Shown piece after piece: positions 33,316-42,774 of a stretch of 64,000 nt of DNA. Below the pieces are notes generated by a model, which did not search any database, was not told the origin of the DNA, and saw nothing but the letters and a program-made list of their open reading frames with translations. Every line of letters begins with the position of its first letter. Position 1 is the first letter of the stretch. A program made the position numbers and the translations under genes. Source of the DNA: an uncultured Erysipelotrichaceae bacterium (GTDB taxonomy: Bacteria > Bacillota_I > Bacilli_A > RF39 > UBA660); assembly GCA_902780395.1 (NCBI GenBank), contig CACZFH010000009.1:1-64000 (forward strand). The letters run 5' to 3'.

Positions 33316-34176
33316 TTGTTAAGTAAAGAATATAATATTAAATCATTATGTAAGGTGATGAATATATCAAGAAGTGGATATTATAAATGGTTAAAAACTA
33401 GAAACATATTAAATAGGTATGAAATTAATCGTAAAGATTTGGGAGAACTAATAGATAATATTCATAAAAGAAAACCAAGCTATGGTTATCATAGAATAAA
33501 CACTATTATAAGACGTGAAGTTGGCTGGGTAGTATCAGATAATTTAGTTCATAAAGTATGTAAGTTATTAAACATTAAATCAAAAGCAAAACATTATAAA
33601 TATAAAAAAACTGGTGAAGAATCGATTAAATATGAAAATTTAATCGGATATAATTGGAATACAAAAAGACCTTTTGAAAAAGTTGTTTCAGATACAACAT
33701 CGTTTTGGTTTAAAAAGAAAAAATATGACTGGACTTTCTATTTGGATGTTTTCAATAATGAAATAATTGGTTCAGATGTCAGAGAAACAATGTATGGTAA
33801 TGGAGTGTTAAATCATAATAAAGCAGTTAAAAGTATGTTAAATAGCAAAATAAAAAGAGGATATAAAGACCTAGATACAATAGTTCATACAGATCAAGGT
33901 ATAGTATATTCCTCAGCGTCATTTAACAATATATTTAATTCTTATGAAGTGACGAGATCTATGTCTAGAGCTGGTACACCAACAGATAATCCAGTAATCG
34001 AATCAAAAAATGGCTGGATTAAGAAAGAAATGTATATTGATTATGACATTAATAATTATAACACAGTTCAAGAATTTATTGATGAAATAATTTGGGATAA
34101 CAATAATTATAGACCGAGTTTCGCATTAAATTATAAAACCCCAATTGAGTATAGATCTCAACTAGGGTTTAAATAA
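33316..34176 (+). CDS. IS3-family transposase OrfB (DDE integrase core)
   Basis: RNase H-fold rve domain. Catalytic residues are the Asp of VVSDTTSFW, the Asp of VHTDQGIVYSS and the Glu of NPVIESKNGWIKKE. The N-terminal HTH_21 region (KPSYGYHRINTIIRRE) is typical. The frame is open well upstream of the TTG at 33316, back past the slippery site in orfA, so it is most likely made as a -1 frameshift fusion and not from its own start. No damage seen. Confidence 0.9.
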   Translation: MLSKEYNIKSLCKVMNISRSGYYKWLKTRNILNRYEINRKDLGELIDNIHKRKPSYGYHRINTIIRREVGWVVSDNLVHKVCKLLNIKSKAKHYKYKKTGEESIKYENLIGYNWNTKRPFEKVVSDTTSFWFKKKKYDWTFYLDVFNNEIIGSDVRETMYGNGVLNHNKAVKSMLNSKIKRGYKDLDTIVHTDQGIVYSSASFNNIFNSYEVTRSMSRAGTPTDNPVIESKNGWIKKEMYIDYDINNYNTVQEFIDEIIWDNNNYRPSFALNYKTPIEYRSQLGFK

Positions 34177-34449
34177 TTGCTTTTTAACTGTCTACTTTTT
34201 ATTGACAAGTTCACTTTAAAGTAGCTTTTTGTATTTTTATTTCATTTTTAAGTTTACTATAATTACTTGGATATTGCATATATCCTGAGGCTGAGTTTTT
34301 TTTGTTAGTATTTGCGTTTCTAAATAAAAAACTAATAAACACTTTTGTTGACATATTGTAACTTCCTATAACTTATTTTTTTAATGTTTTAATCTATTAA
34401 TATTATATCATGATTATATGTGGTACAATATAATATGAGGTGATAGGGA

Positions 34450-35679
34450 ATGGATAAGATATTAGAAGAAGCTCTAAGGTTAGAGGAAAAGAGACAGAAT
34501 GAAAATATTGAATTAATTGCATCTGAAAATTATGTAAGTGATGATGTTAGGAAATTACAGGGAAGTATTTTAACTAATAAATATGCTGAAGGTTATCCTG
34601 GTAAAAGGTATTATGGTGGTTGTGAATATATTGATATTTTTGAAAAACAGGCTATTGAGTATGTAACTGAATTGTTTCATTGTAAATATGCGAATGTTCA
34701 GCCACATTCTGGTAGTAGTGCCAATATGGCTGTTTATAAAGCATTACTGAATATTGGAGATAAAGTAATGGGAATGAATTTATCTCATGGAGGACATTTA
34801 ACTCATGGACATCCAATTAACTTTAGTGGTATGGATTATAATATTGTTTCTTATAATGTGAATAAAGAAACTGGAAGAATAGATTATGATGAATTAGAAA
34901 AAATTGCTATTCAAGAGAAACCAAAAATGATTATTGCTGGTTGTAGTGCTTATTCAAGAGAGATTGATTTTAAAAGATTTAGGGAAATTGCTGATAAATG
35001 TGGTGCTTATTTAATGGTAGATATGGCTCATATAGCTGGTTTAGTAGCAACTAATTTACATCAAAGTCCATTTCCTTATGCAGATGTAGTAACTTCTACT
35101 ACTCATAAAACATTAAGAGGTCCTCGGGGAGGAATTGTTTTAACAAATTCTGAAGATATTATAAAGAAAATTAATAAAACGATTTTTCCTGGTATTCAAG
35201 GTGGCCCTTTAATGCATGTAATTGGTGCAAAAGCTGAATGCTTTTATGAAGCTTTACAACCAGAGTTTGTGGAATATCAAAAGCAAGTAGTAAAAAATGC
35301 TCAAGCAATGGCTAATAAATTTATTGATGATAATGTAAGAATTATTTCTGGTGGAACAGATAATCATATGTTTTTAATTGATGTAAAAAAATCTTATGAT
35401 ATTACTGGAAAAATGGCTGAAAAAACACTGGATAATATTCATATTACTTGTAATAAAAATACTATTCCATTTGATGAAGAATCACCTAATATAACGAGTG
35501 GAATAAGAATAGGTACACCAGCCATGACTACAAGAGGTTTAAAAGAAGATGATTTTGAATTAATAGAATATATTATTAATAGAAGTTTAACTAATATTGG
35601 GAATGAGGAAATACAAAATGAGTGTAATGAAAAAGTATTACAATTAACAAGAAAATATCCAATTAATAGTAATTTTTAA
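34450..35679 (+). CDS. glyA: Serine hydroxymethyltransferase
   Basis: PLP enzyme that turns serine and tetrahydrofolate into glycine and 5,10-methylene-THF in the cytosol. Seen: [15 protein letters not shown] start, [34 protein letters not shown], and the PLP lysine in [12 protein letters not shown] at about residue 220. 409 aa is full length. GAGGTGAT lies ahead of the ATG, and TACAAT (about 34425) is the probable -10. A strong terminator follows at once, so it is a single-gene unit. Unrelated to the IS just upstream. Confidence 0.98.
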   Translation: MDKILEEALRLEEKRQNENIELIASENYVSDDVRKLQGSILTNKYAEGYPGKRYYGGCEYIDIFEKQAIEYVTELFHCKYANVQPHSGSSANMAVYKALLNIGDKVMGMNLSHGGHLTHGHPINFSGMDYNIVSYNVNKETGRIDYDELEKIAIQEKPKMIIAGCSAYSREIDFKRFREIADKCGAYLMVDMAHIAGLVATNLHQSPFPYADVVTSTTHKTLRGPRGGIVLTNSEDIIKKINKTIFPGIQGGPLMHVIGAKAECFYEALQPEFVEYQKQVVKNAQAMANKFIDDNVRIISGGTDNHMFLIDVKKSYDITGKMAEKTLDNIHITCNKNTIPFDEESPNITSGIRIGTPAMTTRGLKEDDFELIEYIINRSLTNIGNEEIQNECNEKVLQLTRKYPINSNF

Positions 35680-35706
35680 AAACTAGTTGATGACTAGTTT
35701 TTTTAC
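35678..35706 (+). terminator. Terminator of glyA
   Basis: AAACTAGT-TGATG-ACTAGTTT followed by TTTT. Confidence 0.85.
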
Positions 35707-35808
35707 TTAAAAAACATTTTGCTGTAAAGTTAACACATGATAGCTGTAAATTTTACATTTATTTTTTATTGTTTGCTATAATTATTATATTGAAGAGTAG
35801 GTGTTATT

Positions 35809-37617
35809 ATGAGCAAAAAAATTAAGATTATAATAATGATATTATTAGCAATTGGGATTGTTACTATTCCAGTATCTTTGTTTTTTAAATTAGCAAATGT
35901 GAATAAAAATGAAACTAGTAGTTATGTTAATTATGATACTAATAGTAAACAATCTGATGATGATGATAATAGTGAAATTAATGATGAGAAAAATAATATA
36001 ATTAATACTCAAGATGTTATTGATAAAGAAGAAAATGATAATGATAAATCTACTACTAAAAAAGATAATAATACTAGTACTAAGAATAATAAGAATGGTA
36101 AAAATAGTAAGAAGAATACTAGTAATAGTTCAACTAATAAAAATAGTAATAGCAGTAATTCTAATAATGGTAATAATAATTCGTCTGCTCCAGAAAAAAC
36201 AATAAGAGAAAGAATTCAAGCAGCTTATGCTAAAGCTAGTGGTGGTCTTGCTAATTTTAAGAATCAATTAAATGGAGAATTTGGAGCTGAAGGAGTAGGA
36301 TATAGAGTAGTAGAAAATGGTAATACTTGGATGATAGAGATATTAAGTGAAAACTATATTGAAGTTATGAATTCAAATGGTAGTATAGAAAGTTATTTGA
36401 TTCCAGAAAGAGATTGTGGAGCAGTAGGAAATGGTAGTAATGATGACACTGCTGCAATTAAAACGTGTTTAGAATCAAATATAAAAAATATTGTTTTGAG
36501 AGGAACATATTTGATAAGTAATAATATAGAGACTTATAAAGAGAAAAATATCTTTAATGGTAATTTTTTGATACAAGTACAAAATGGTTCTAGAGCTTTA
36601 TCATTTAGAAATATAGTAAGAATGAATGGAACATCTTTTACAAGTTATATAAAAAGGACTGGAACTAGTCCTCATGGAGAAACATTTAATAGTACAAGTA
36701 ATATTGATTTTGTTGAAGTATGGGGAAGAGAAGCAAGTTTTATTAACTGTAAATTTAATAATGCTTTAAGAGCAATTAGAGGTAGAATTTCAACTGGTTC
36801 GACTGCTTATCCAGAAACTCTATATATTAATAATTGTGAGTTTATAGATAGTAAAGCTCCAGTACAAGGTTATTTTGTTAATACTGTGATTGAAAATAGT
36901 TATTTTAAAAATAATGGGGATTTATATAGTGGAGATCATGCTGTTTATTTAGAAGCTGCTAGTACTAATTCTTTAATTGTGAGAAATTCTAGAGTTGAGA
37001 CATATAATACAGAAAGTGGTGCAGCATTTCAAACATATGGTAAGAGAAGTGGGCAATCTACACCTAAGATAAATATTGTTAGTAGTGTTATTAATGCTAA
37101 TGGAATAGTTTCAGCAGATTTAGCTGATGTATCTATTAATAATACTAGTTTTGTTTCTCAACATACTAATAGAAATGCAATAATAGTTGAGAGTGGTAGT
37201 GTGTTAATTGATAATAGTAAAATTAATCATAATCTGTTGATGGCAAGATATCCTAATACTTTAGTTATTGCAAAAAATACAGAGTTTAAATTAAATAATT
37301 CTAGTAGAGCAATATTTCCTACGGAATCTATTAATTGTACTTTTGTTAATTGGGGTGGATATGTTGTTTATCCAGTTACTAAAGTTACTAATAGTATTTT
37401 TACTAGGGATACTGAGCATGTAGTAGGTAAATACTATATTGGTGTAGGAGAAGGAAATGCTATATATGTTGATTCTTCAGCATTTAAAGCAGGTGACAAT
37501 ATAGCTTATAATTCTCCTGGAACACTTAGTATTAAAAATAGTTATTTTACAAATAATATAGGAATAAATGTGCCAAATGTTATATTAGAAGGTAATATTA
37601 ATAGAGATGTTACATAA
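35809..37617 (+). CDS. Membrane-anchored beta-helix protein (pectate-lyase-3-like)
   Basis: Membrane helix at 6-26, then a ~95-residue Asn/Ser/Asp/Lys-rich spacer that holds the domain away from the membrane, and a right-handed beta-helix from about 190 to the end. The helix opens with RDCGAVGNGSNDDTAAIKTCL, the hallmark of the Pectate_lyase_3/GH28-like entry segment, and has regular turns with N-cap residues (FINCKFNNALRAIRG, YINNCEFIDSKAPV). This fold binds or cleaves polysaccharide. No catalytic set can be assigned with certainty. GAGTAGGTG ribosome binding site. Confidence 0.75.
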   Translation: MSKKIKIIIMILLAIGIVTIPVSLFFKLANVNKNETSSYVNYDTNSKQSDDDDNSEINDEKNNIINTQDVIDKEENDNDKSTTKKDNNTSTKNNKNGKNSKKNTSNSSTNKNSNSSNSNNGNNNSSAPEKTIRERIQAAYAKASGGLANFKNQLNGEFGAEGVGYRVVENGNTWMIEILSENYIEVMNSNGSIESYLIPERDCGAVGNGSNDDTAAIKTCLESNIKNIVLRGTYLISNNIETYKEKNIFNGNFLIQVQNGSRALSFRNIVRMNGTSFTSYIKRTGTSPHGETFNSTSNIDFVEVWGREASFINCKFNNALRAIRGRISTGSTAYPETLYINNCEFIDSKAPVQGYFVNTVIENSYFKNNGDLYSGDHAVYLEAASTNSLIVRNSRVETYNTESGAAFQTYGKRSGQSTPKINIVSSVINANGIVSADLADVSINNTSFVSQHTNRNAIIVESGSVLIDNSKINHNLLMARYPNTLVIAKNTEFKLNNSSRAIFPTESINCTFVNWGGYVVYPVTKVTNSIFTRDTEHVVGKYYIGVGEGNAIYVDSSAFKAGDNIAYNSPGTLSIKNSYFTNNIGINVPNVILEGNINRDVT

Positions 37618-37685
37618 TTTTTTTAATGATTATTTATAATATATAAATAGTTTATTTTAGATGATATAATTATTATGGTGATAAT

Positions 37686-38279
37686 ATGGAAAAGAAAACA
37701 CATATAGCTTGTGCAAGCTTAATATCTTTATCGCTAATTAAACCTAGTAGTATACATGAATTGTTAATAACAATAGGGGTATCAGCCTTAGGTGGAGTAT
37801 TGCCTGATGTTGATTTAAAAGATTCTACAAGTGATAAATTATTTGATCGATTAATGACATCTTTAATTACTATTATAATTATGAGTATTATAATAAATTA
37901 TTATTTTAATATAAATTTATATAATATAATTAAAGGATATAACAATATTTTTAACTATGTTTTATGTATAAGTATATTTATAATAATGTCATACTTAGGA
38001 AGTAAAACTCCTCATCGCTCATTTACTCATTCATTATTGGGATTATTTATTTATAGTGCAATAATATCTTATAGTTTTAGTAAAGAAATAGTATTAATTT
38101 TTTCTATATCTTTTTTAAGTCATATTTTATTGGATTTATTTAATATGAAGGGAATAACGCTTTTTTATCCATTAAAGAATGGATTTTCTTTAAATATATG
38201 TGAGGTAAAAGGAACAGTAAATAGGATACTATTTATTGTCGCATCTATATTAAATTTAGTAGTATTAATACTATTGTAA
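37686..38279 (+). CDS. YdjM-like membrane metal-dependent hydrolase (DUF457)
   Basis: 197 aa with several membrane helices. Metal-binding motifs of the LexA-regulated YdjM family are visible: an early TH (residues 5-6), PDVD (~42), HRSFTHS (~112-118) and LSHILLDLFN (~148-157). Family members are thought to be zinc hydrolases or phospholipase-like; the substrate is not known. Length fits. GGTGATAAT precedes the ATG. No operon partner. Confidence 0.85.
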   Translation: MEKKTHIACASLISLSLIKPSSIHELLITIGVSALGGVLPDVDLKDSTSDKLFDRLMTSLITIIIMSIIINYYFNINLYNIIKGYNNIFNYVLCISIFIIMSYLGSKTPHRSFTHSLLGLFIYSAIISYSFSKEIVLIFSISFLSHILLDLFNMKGITLFYPLKNGFSLNICEVKGTVNRILFIVASILNLVVLILL

Positions 38280-38360
38280 TAATTATTTTTTTTAAAATAG
38301 TTATTATAATGCTATTGTTTATGTTTATATTGACTGTTTTTTTTTATAATAATATAATTA

Positions 38361-38380
38361 ATATGAATTATATTTCATAT
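38361..38380. promoter_or_regulatory. Operator O1 ahead of feoA1
   Basis: ATATGAATTATATTTCATAT. It shares both half-sites (ATATGAA and TTCATAT, six bases between) with O2 and O3 next to the divergent tetR and feoA2 genes. It lies 18 bases before the ATG of feoA1. Confidence 0.75.
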
Positions 38381-38397
38381 TATGTGGTGGTGAAATT

Positions 38398-38670
38398 ATG
38401 AATAAATTGAGAGAGTGTAAGGCAGGAGATCAATTTCGCATTCAATATATTAATGGTACAGAAGAGCAAAAGAGACTTTTGCAAAAACTTGGTTTTATTC
38501 CTACTTCTATTATTTCTGTCATTAATACAAGTGAAGATAATATGATTGTTCAAGTGTTTCAGTCAAGAATTGCTATTAATTATGAAATCAGTGATCTTGT
38601 TTGTGGAACAATCATAACGAAAGAAAAACAGTCTTTTAAGATATTGTCGTTATTAAAGAGTAAAAAATAA
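38398..38670 (+). CDS. feoA: FeoA-family protein 1
   Basis: 90 aa SH3-like FeoA domain: LRECKAGDQFRIQYINGTEEQKRLL, then LGFIPTSIISV and a closing VVQVFQSRIAINYEIS type strand pair. FeoA proteins bind the cytosolic side of FeoB and help ferrous iron uptake. The C-terminal tail is basic. It stands apart from feoA2-feoB, separated by the minus-strand tetR gene, but carries the same operator in its promoter. GGTGGTGA is its ribosome binding site. Confidence 0.85.
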   Translation: MNKLRECKAGDQFRIQYINGTEEQKRLLQKLGFIPTSIISVINTSEDNMIVQVFQSRIAINYEISDLVCGTIITKEKQSFKILSLLKSKK

Positions 38671-38671
38671 A

Positions 38672-38697
38672 AGCATATTCAATTGAATATGTTTTTT
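38672..38697. terminator. Bidirectional terminator between feoA1 and tetR
   Basis: CATATTC-AATT-GAATATG (38674-38691), with T-run on the plus strand and A-run before it serving the other strand. Confidence 0.8.
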
Positions 38698-39307
38698 ATT
38701 GGTAATTATCTTTAAATAATTGTTTGATAGACTCTATTACGATTGTAGTCATTTTATCATAGTCCATATTGTCATGTTTATGATAAATTATTTCATGACA
38801 TAAATTATCTATTAAACCAATCATGATATGAACTTTTTCAGTTAAATCATTTTCTTTAAAACCATTTTTTATTAATAATTCTTTGATGGTTTTAGTCATC
38901 AATAGTTCATTTTTATAAAAGTAGGTAGCAACTTCTTTATCTGAATGAATCATAGATGTTATTTCTTCATGAGCCCTTTGTGATACTTTATGATCTTTGA
39001 TATGACTTTTAATTATTTCTTGGATTGATGAACTGAAATCATCTATAGAAAAATTATTGATATCAATGTTTAACATTGGAAAAAATATTTCATTTCCATA
39101 TTTTTCTAATCCTTCCATAAAAATATCGTGTTTATCTTTAAAATATTGATAAACTATTCCCGTAGATACATTTGCAGCTTTAGCAATTTCAGCTGTATTA
39201 GTATTATAATATCCATTTTTACATATTAATTCAAAACCAGATTTAATGATTCTATCTTTTTTTTCTATTGCTCTTTTTTGTTTTGGTTCTCTAATAATAT
39301 CATCCAT
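38696..39307 (-). CDS. TetR-family repressor, likely regulator of the feo genes
   Basis: 203 aa. TetR_N at about 13-60: RIIKSGFELICKNGYYNTNTAEIAKAANVSTGIVYQYFKDKHDIF, with the recognition helix VSTGIVYQYF. The C-terminal ~140 residues form the ligand-binding helical domain (QRAHEEITSMIHSDKEV). It is divergent from feoA2-feoB and convergent with feoA1, and three copies of one 20-bp palindrome lie in front of all three. So it probably represses itself and both feo units. The signal may be iron, haem or a metabolite; no metal-binding set is obvious. Iron uptake genes are usually under Fur or DtxR. Confidence 0.85.
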   Translation of the reverse strand: MDDIIREPKQKRAIEKKDRIIKSGFELICKNGYYNTNTAEIAKAANVSTGIVYQYFKDKHDIFMEGLEKYGNEIFFPMLNIDINNFSIDDFSSSIQEIIKSHIKDHKVSQRAHEEITSMIHSDKEVATYFYKNELLMTKTIKELLIKNGFKENDLTEKVHIMIGLIDNLCHEIIYHKHDNMDYDKMTTIVIESIKQLFKDNYQ

Positions 39308-39347
39308 GGTATCACTCCTTGAAGGTATTATATCATATTTATTGATA

Positions 39348-39422
39348 ATATGAAATGTTCTTCATATTATATTGACTATTAAATGATGAAGAATTATAAT
39401 TAATATGAAATGCATTTCATAT
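39348..39422. promoter_or_regulatory. Operators O2 and O3 between tetR and feoA2
   Basis: O2: ATATGAAATGTTCTTCATAT (39348-39367). O3: ATATGAAATGCATTTCATAT (39403-39422), a perfect 20-bp palindrome. TTGACT (39372-39377) and TAATAT-like sequences lie between, so a bound repressor would cover the feoA2 promoter and the tetR start region. Confidence 0.8.
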
Positions 39423-39438
39423 TTTAAGGAGGATAGAT

Positions 39439-39681
39439 ATGGAAAAGAATATATGTACGGCAGATTCGTTAGAGATAGGTCAAAAAGCAAGAGTTATAGA
39501 GTTAGATGTATCTAATAAAGAGATAAGAAGACATTTATTAGATATGGGTATTACTAGAGGTGTATCTTTTTATGTTAAGAAGAAAGCTCCTATGGGAGAT
39601 CCTATTGATATTTGTTTAAGAGATTATGAACTGTGTATTAGTAAAAGGGAATTGGTAAATATTAAAGTGGAGGTAATTTAA
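39439..39681 (+). CDS. feoA: FeoA-family protein 2
   Basis: 80 aa FeoA domain (EIGQKARVIELDVSNKEIRRHLLDMGITRG, then DPIDICLRDYELCISKRE). Partner of FeoB in ferrous iron import. AAGGAGG ribosome binding site directly behind operator O3, and feoB begins one base after its stop, so they are translated together. Confidence 0.95.
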   Translation: MEKNICTADSLEIGQKARVIELDVSNKEIRRHLLDMGITRGVSFYVKKKAPMGDPIDICLRDYELCISKRELVNIKVEVI

Positions 39682-39682
39682 G

Positions 39683-41782
39683 ATGAAAATTGCTTTAGTT
39701 GGAAATCAAAATAGTGGAAAAACTACTTTATTTAATACTCTTACTGGAATGCATGCAAAAATAGGAAATTGGCCAGGAGTAACAATTGAAAAAAAGTCTG
39801 GTAAAATTAAGGGTACTAATCATGAAATAACAGACTTACCAGGAATTTATTCTTTAAGTCCTTATTCTATTGAAGAAGATATTTCTCGTAAATATGTATT
39901 TGATGAAAAACCAGATGTTATTATTAATATTTTGGATAGTACCCAATTAGAGAGAAGTTTATATTTGACTACTCAATTATTAGAATTAGATACACCTGTT
40001 GTTGTAGCTTTAAATATGGCTGATCTTTTAGAGAAAAAAGGTATTGAGATTGATGCTCAGGAACTTTCAAAAAAAATTGGGGCTCCAGCAATTATTATTT
40101 CGGCTTTAAAAGGTGATGGTATTGATCAATTAATGGAGGAAGTAGAAAAAAAAGCGGTTTCTAAAAAGATTGCTTTATATGATACATTAATTGAAAAAGC
40201 TATTGATGAAATAAGAAAAGAATTACCTAAGAAAGAAATTCATAAAAGATTTGTAGCTGTTAAATTATTAGAAGATGATCCTCGCTTTTTAGAATATCAA
40301 AATAAAAAAATAAAAGTTATTAGAGATAATCTAAGAAAGGAATATGAATTTGATTTAGAAGAGGTAATTGCTACTGAAAGATATGATTCTATTTCTAAAA
40401 TTAAAAGTGGTAGTATTAGGGGGAAGAGGCAAAAAGAAAGTTTTTCCGATAGACTTGATAAAGTGTTTTTAAATAAATGGTTAGCTTTTCCAATATTTGT
40501 TGTTATTATGTTTTTTGTTTATTTCTTATCAGTAGGACTTGTTGGAACTTATACTGTTGATTTGATTGGAGAATGGATGGAGGCATTAGGTTCTGTTACA
40601 GGAGATTGGTTAACATCACTTGGGGTTTCAGCTTGGATTGTATCACTTGTTGTTGATGGTATGATTGCAGGAGTTGGGGCAGTACTGGGATTTGTTCCTC
40701 AATTAATTATATTGTTTATTTGTATTAGTATATTAGAAACAACTGGTTATATGTCTAGAATTTCGTTGTTTTTAGATAAAATATTTAGACGAATTGGTTT
40801 AAGTGGAAAGAGTTTAATTCCATTTATTGTTGGGACTGGATGTTCGGTTCCTGGTATTATGGGATCAAGAATTATTGAAAATCCTGATGAAAGGGAAATG
40901 ACGACAATTTTAACTCCTTTTATTCCATGCAGTGCCAAATTACCAATTATTTCTTTATTTTCTGGATATTTCTTTGGAAAAAATTCGGGGATTATTTCAT
41001 TTTCTTTATATTTTTTATCTATTGTTATTATTATATTAACGGCTTTATTGTTAAAAAAATTCATTTATAAGAGAACGAGTAGTACTTATATTTCAGAATT
41101 ACCAGAGTATAAATTACCTAGTGTTAAATACGTAGCAAAAGATGTATTTGATAAAGTGATTGCTTTTATTAAAAGAGCAGGAACAATTATTTTACTATGT
41201 TCTATGATTATTTGGTTTTTGTTATCATTTAACTTTAAAATGGAATATGGAGTAGATGTTGAGGATAGTATTTTAGCTAAGATTGGAGATAAAATGTCTA
41301 TTGTATTTGAGCCAATGCTTGGAACACGTAGCTGGGGTTCTACTGTTTCTGCTATACAAGGATTAGTTGCTAAAGAGCAAGTTGTTTCATCTATGTCTAT
41401 TATTGCTGGTTTTGGAGAAGAAGGAGAAGCTAGTGATATATTTAGTAGTACTTCCTCATTTGGATTCTTTAGTCCTATAAGTGCTTATGCTTTTATGATA
41501 TTTAATCTATTCTCTGCACCTTGTTTTGGGGCAATTGGAGCTATGAGAAGAGAATTAGGTAGTAGAAAGAAAATGTTAATAGCAGTAGTATGTCAAACTG
41601 TTTATGCTTGGCTTATTGGAACTTTGTTTTATCAGATAGCTTCTCATATTAAAGGTATTAATATAGCTAATACAATTATTATCAGTTTATTAATACTAAT
41701 CTTAATATTAGTTATTAAGAGTACTAAAAAGAATATCGGTTGTGAAAATTGTCCTTATTGTGAATCTTGTAGTAGAAAATAG
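39683..41782 (+). CDS. feoB: Ferrous iron transporter FeoB
   Basis: GTP-dependent Fe2+ importer of the cell membrane. N-terminal G domain: G1 GNQNSGKTT (7-15), G3 DLPGIYSL (~51), G4 NMAD (~112) and a helical GDI-like region to ~260. The membrane part has two Gate motifs (GCSVPGIMGSRIIENPDEREMT, shown as GTGCSVPGIMGSR then ERE; and later APCFGAIGAMRRELGS) and about eight helices. The C-terminus has a Cys-rich tail, CENCPYCESC, seen in other Firmicutes FeoB and perhaps a metal or redox sensor replacing FeoC. 699 aa is full length. Confidence 0.98.
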   Translation: MKIALVGNQNSGKTTLFNTLTGMHAKIGNWPGVTIEKKSGKIKGTNHEITDLPGIYSLSPYSIEEDISRKYVFDEKPDVIINILDSTQLERSLYLTTQLLELDTPVVVALNMADLLEKKGIEIDAQELSKKIGAPAIIISALKGDGIDQLMEEVEKKAVSKKIALYDTLIEKAIDEIRKELPKKEIHKRFVAVKLLEDDPRFLEYQNKKIKVIRDNLRKEYEFDLEEVIATERYDSISKIKSGSIRGKRQKESFSDRLDKVFLNKWLAFPIFVVIMFFVYFLSVGLVGTYTVDLIGEWMEALGSVTGDWLTSLGVSAWIVSLVVDGMIAGVGAVLGFVPQLIILFICISILETTGYMSRISLFLDKIFRRIGLSGKSLIPFIVGTGCSVPGIMGSRIIENPDEREMTTILTPFIPCSAKLPIISLFSGYFFGKNSGIISFSLYFLSIVIIILTALLLKKFIYKRTSSTYISELPEYKLPSVKYVAKDVFDKVIAFIKRAGTIILLCSMIIWFLLSFNFKMEYGVDVEDSILAKIGDKMSIVFEPMLGTRSWGSTVSAIQGLVAKEQVVSSMSIIAGFGEEGEASDIFSSTSSFGFFSPISAYAFMIFNLFSAPCFGAIGAMRRELGSRKKMLIAVVCQTVYAWLIGTLFYQIASHIKGINIANTIIISLLILILILVIKSTKKNIGCENCPYCESCSRK

Positions 41783-41848
41783 AAAAAGAATTTCGTAATT
41801 GACAAATGATTTGCTTTTTAGTATTATGATTTTTAAAGAAAAAACTCA

Positions 41849-42073
41849 TTGATAAGATTGAACCATTTGAAGACACATTTTATTTTTTTAGAGAAAACAA
41901 AAACAATTAATTATTTGACAGAAGCTAGTATGGTTCCTGAATCTAAAAGATTAATATTGGGGACAGGACCAATTACGGCTCATGAAATAAATGAACATAT
42001 ATCTATTGATAGCTATGAAAAATTAATAGAGCAGTATAAGGAATTAATAAATAAAATATGTAATGATATTTAA
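41849..42073 (+). pseudogene. 3' remnant of an M20-family peptidase gene
   Basis: The frame gives INYLTEASMVPESKRLILG, then GPITAHEINEHISIDSYEK, which is the extreme C-terminus of M20 peptidases/deacylases (GPG...AH..NE.i.i). Everything else of the ~400-residue enzyme is missing. A few residues of matching type appear in another frame just upstream (KIEPFEDTFYFF), suggesting a frameshift as well. No ribosome binding site or start. A terminator ATCTAGTC..GACTAGAT with TTTTT follows (about 42073-42096). Confidence 0.65.
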
Positions 42074-42204
42074 TCTAGTCATTTGACTAGATTTTTTGAT
42101 GTCATAAGACTATTCTTTACAGGTATTATTATTATCTTTTTTCTCTTTATTTACATTTTTTTTGTTTTTTTTTATAATGGTATCAATGATAATAGGAGAT
42201 ATTT

Positions 42205-42774
42205 ATGAGATTAAAAGAATTTATTATTACAATTTCTATCTTTACAGTTTTTTATATTCTCTTTTTTATTTTCTTTGATAAATATACTTTTCATTTAGAA
42301 AAAAAGAAAGAAGAAAAAAAGCTGGAATCTATTTTGGATGAGAATAAATTTCTTTTATTTTCGAGATTTTATGGGGTAGATGCTACGATTTCAAAAAATA
42401 TTCTAAAACAAATAATGAATGATATTTCTAAAATGCCTTCTATATCTATTTCTAATTGTAGTAATAATTATCAAATCCTTCCTTATCAGTTTGTTATTGT
42501 GATTCTTTATTTAGAATATTTTCAATTATTTGGTTTAAGAGAAGTTTATTTTGAGGGAAATGTTATAGTTCCTGTTAGGCAGAGTAATCAAGGACTTATA
42601 ACAAAATATAAACCTTATTTTGCTAGTAAGTTATCTTATGAAGAGATTGTTCAAAAAATGGGGCAAAGTGCTGTTAAAGAATTAGCGTTGTTAAATCAAT
42701 TGTTTTTAATTCCTGGAGTAAGAATTATTGGGACTCAGATTTATTATGTAGGTGATTTAGATGAAAATAAATAG
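42205..42774 (+). CDS. Membrane-anchored hypothetical protein
   Basis: 189 aa: one helix at about 7-26, a Lys/Glu coil, then a ~145-residue domain with no motif known to me (YQILPYQFVIVILYLEYFQLFG, which may be a buried or amphipathic helix). AGGAGA lies ahead of the ATG. It overlaps the next gene, a transglutaminase-like protein, by 14 bases, so the two very likely work together at the cell surface. Confidence 0.7.
   Translation: MRLKEFIITISIFTVFYILFFIFFDKYTFHLEKKKEEKKLESILDENKFLLFSRFYGVDATISKNILKQIMNDISKMPSISISNCSNNYQILPYQFVIVILYLEYFQLFGLREVYFEGNVIVPVRQSNQGLITKYKPYFASKLSYEEIVQKMGQSAVKELALLNQLFLIPGVRIIGTQIYYVGDLDENK

Larger units (their letters stand above)
32837..34230 (+). mobile_element. 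IS3-family insertion sequence (IS150-like), complete
   Basis: About 1,394 bp between inverted repeats AAAAAGCTACTTTAAAGTGA (left) and its complement ending in GTAGCTTTTT (right); the match extends, imperfectly, over about 40 bases to GTAGACA. It contains orfA and orfB in the -1 relation. The flanks (AATA / GTAT) show no clear target duplication, so the ends may be off by a base or the copy may be old. Both ORFs are open, so it may be active. Confidence 0.85.
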
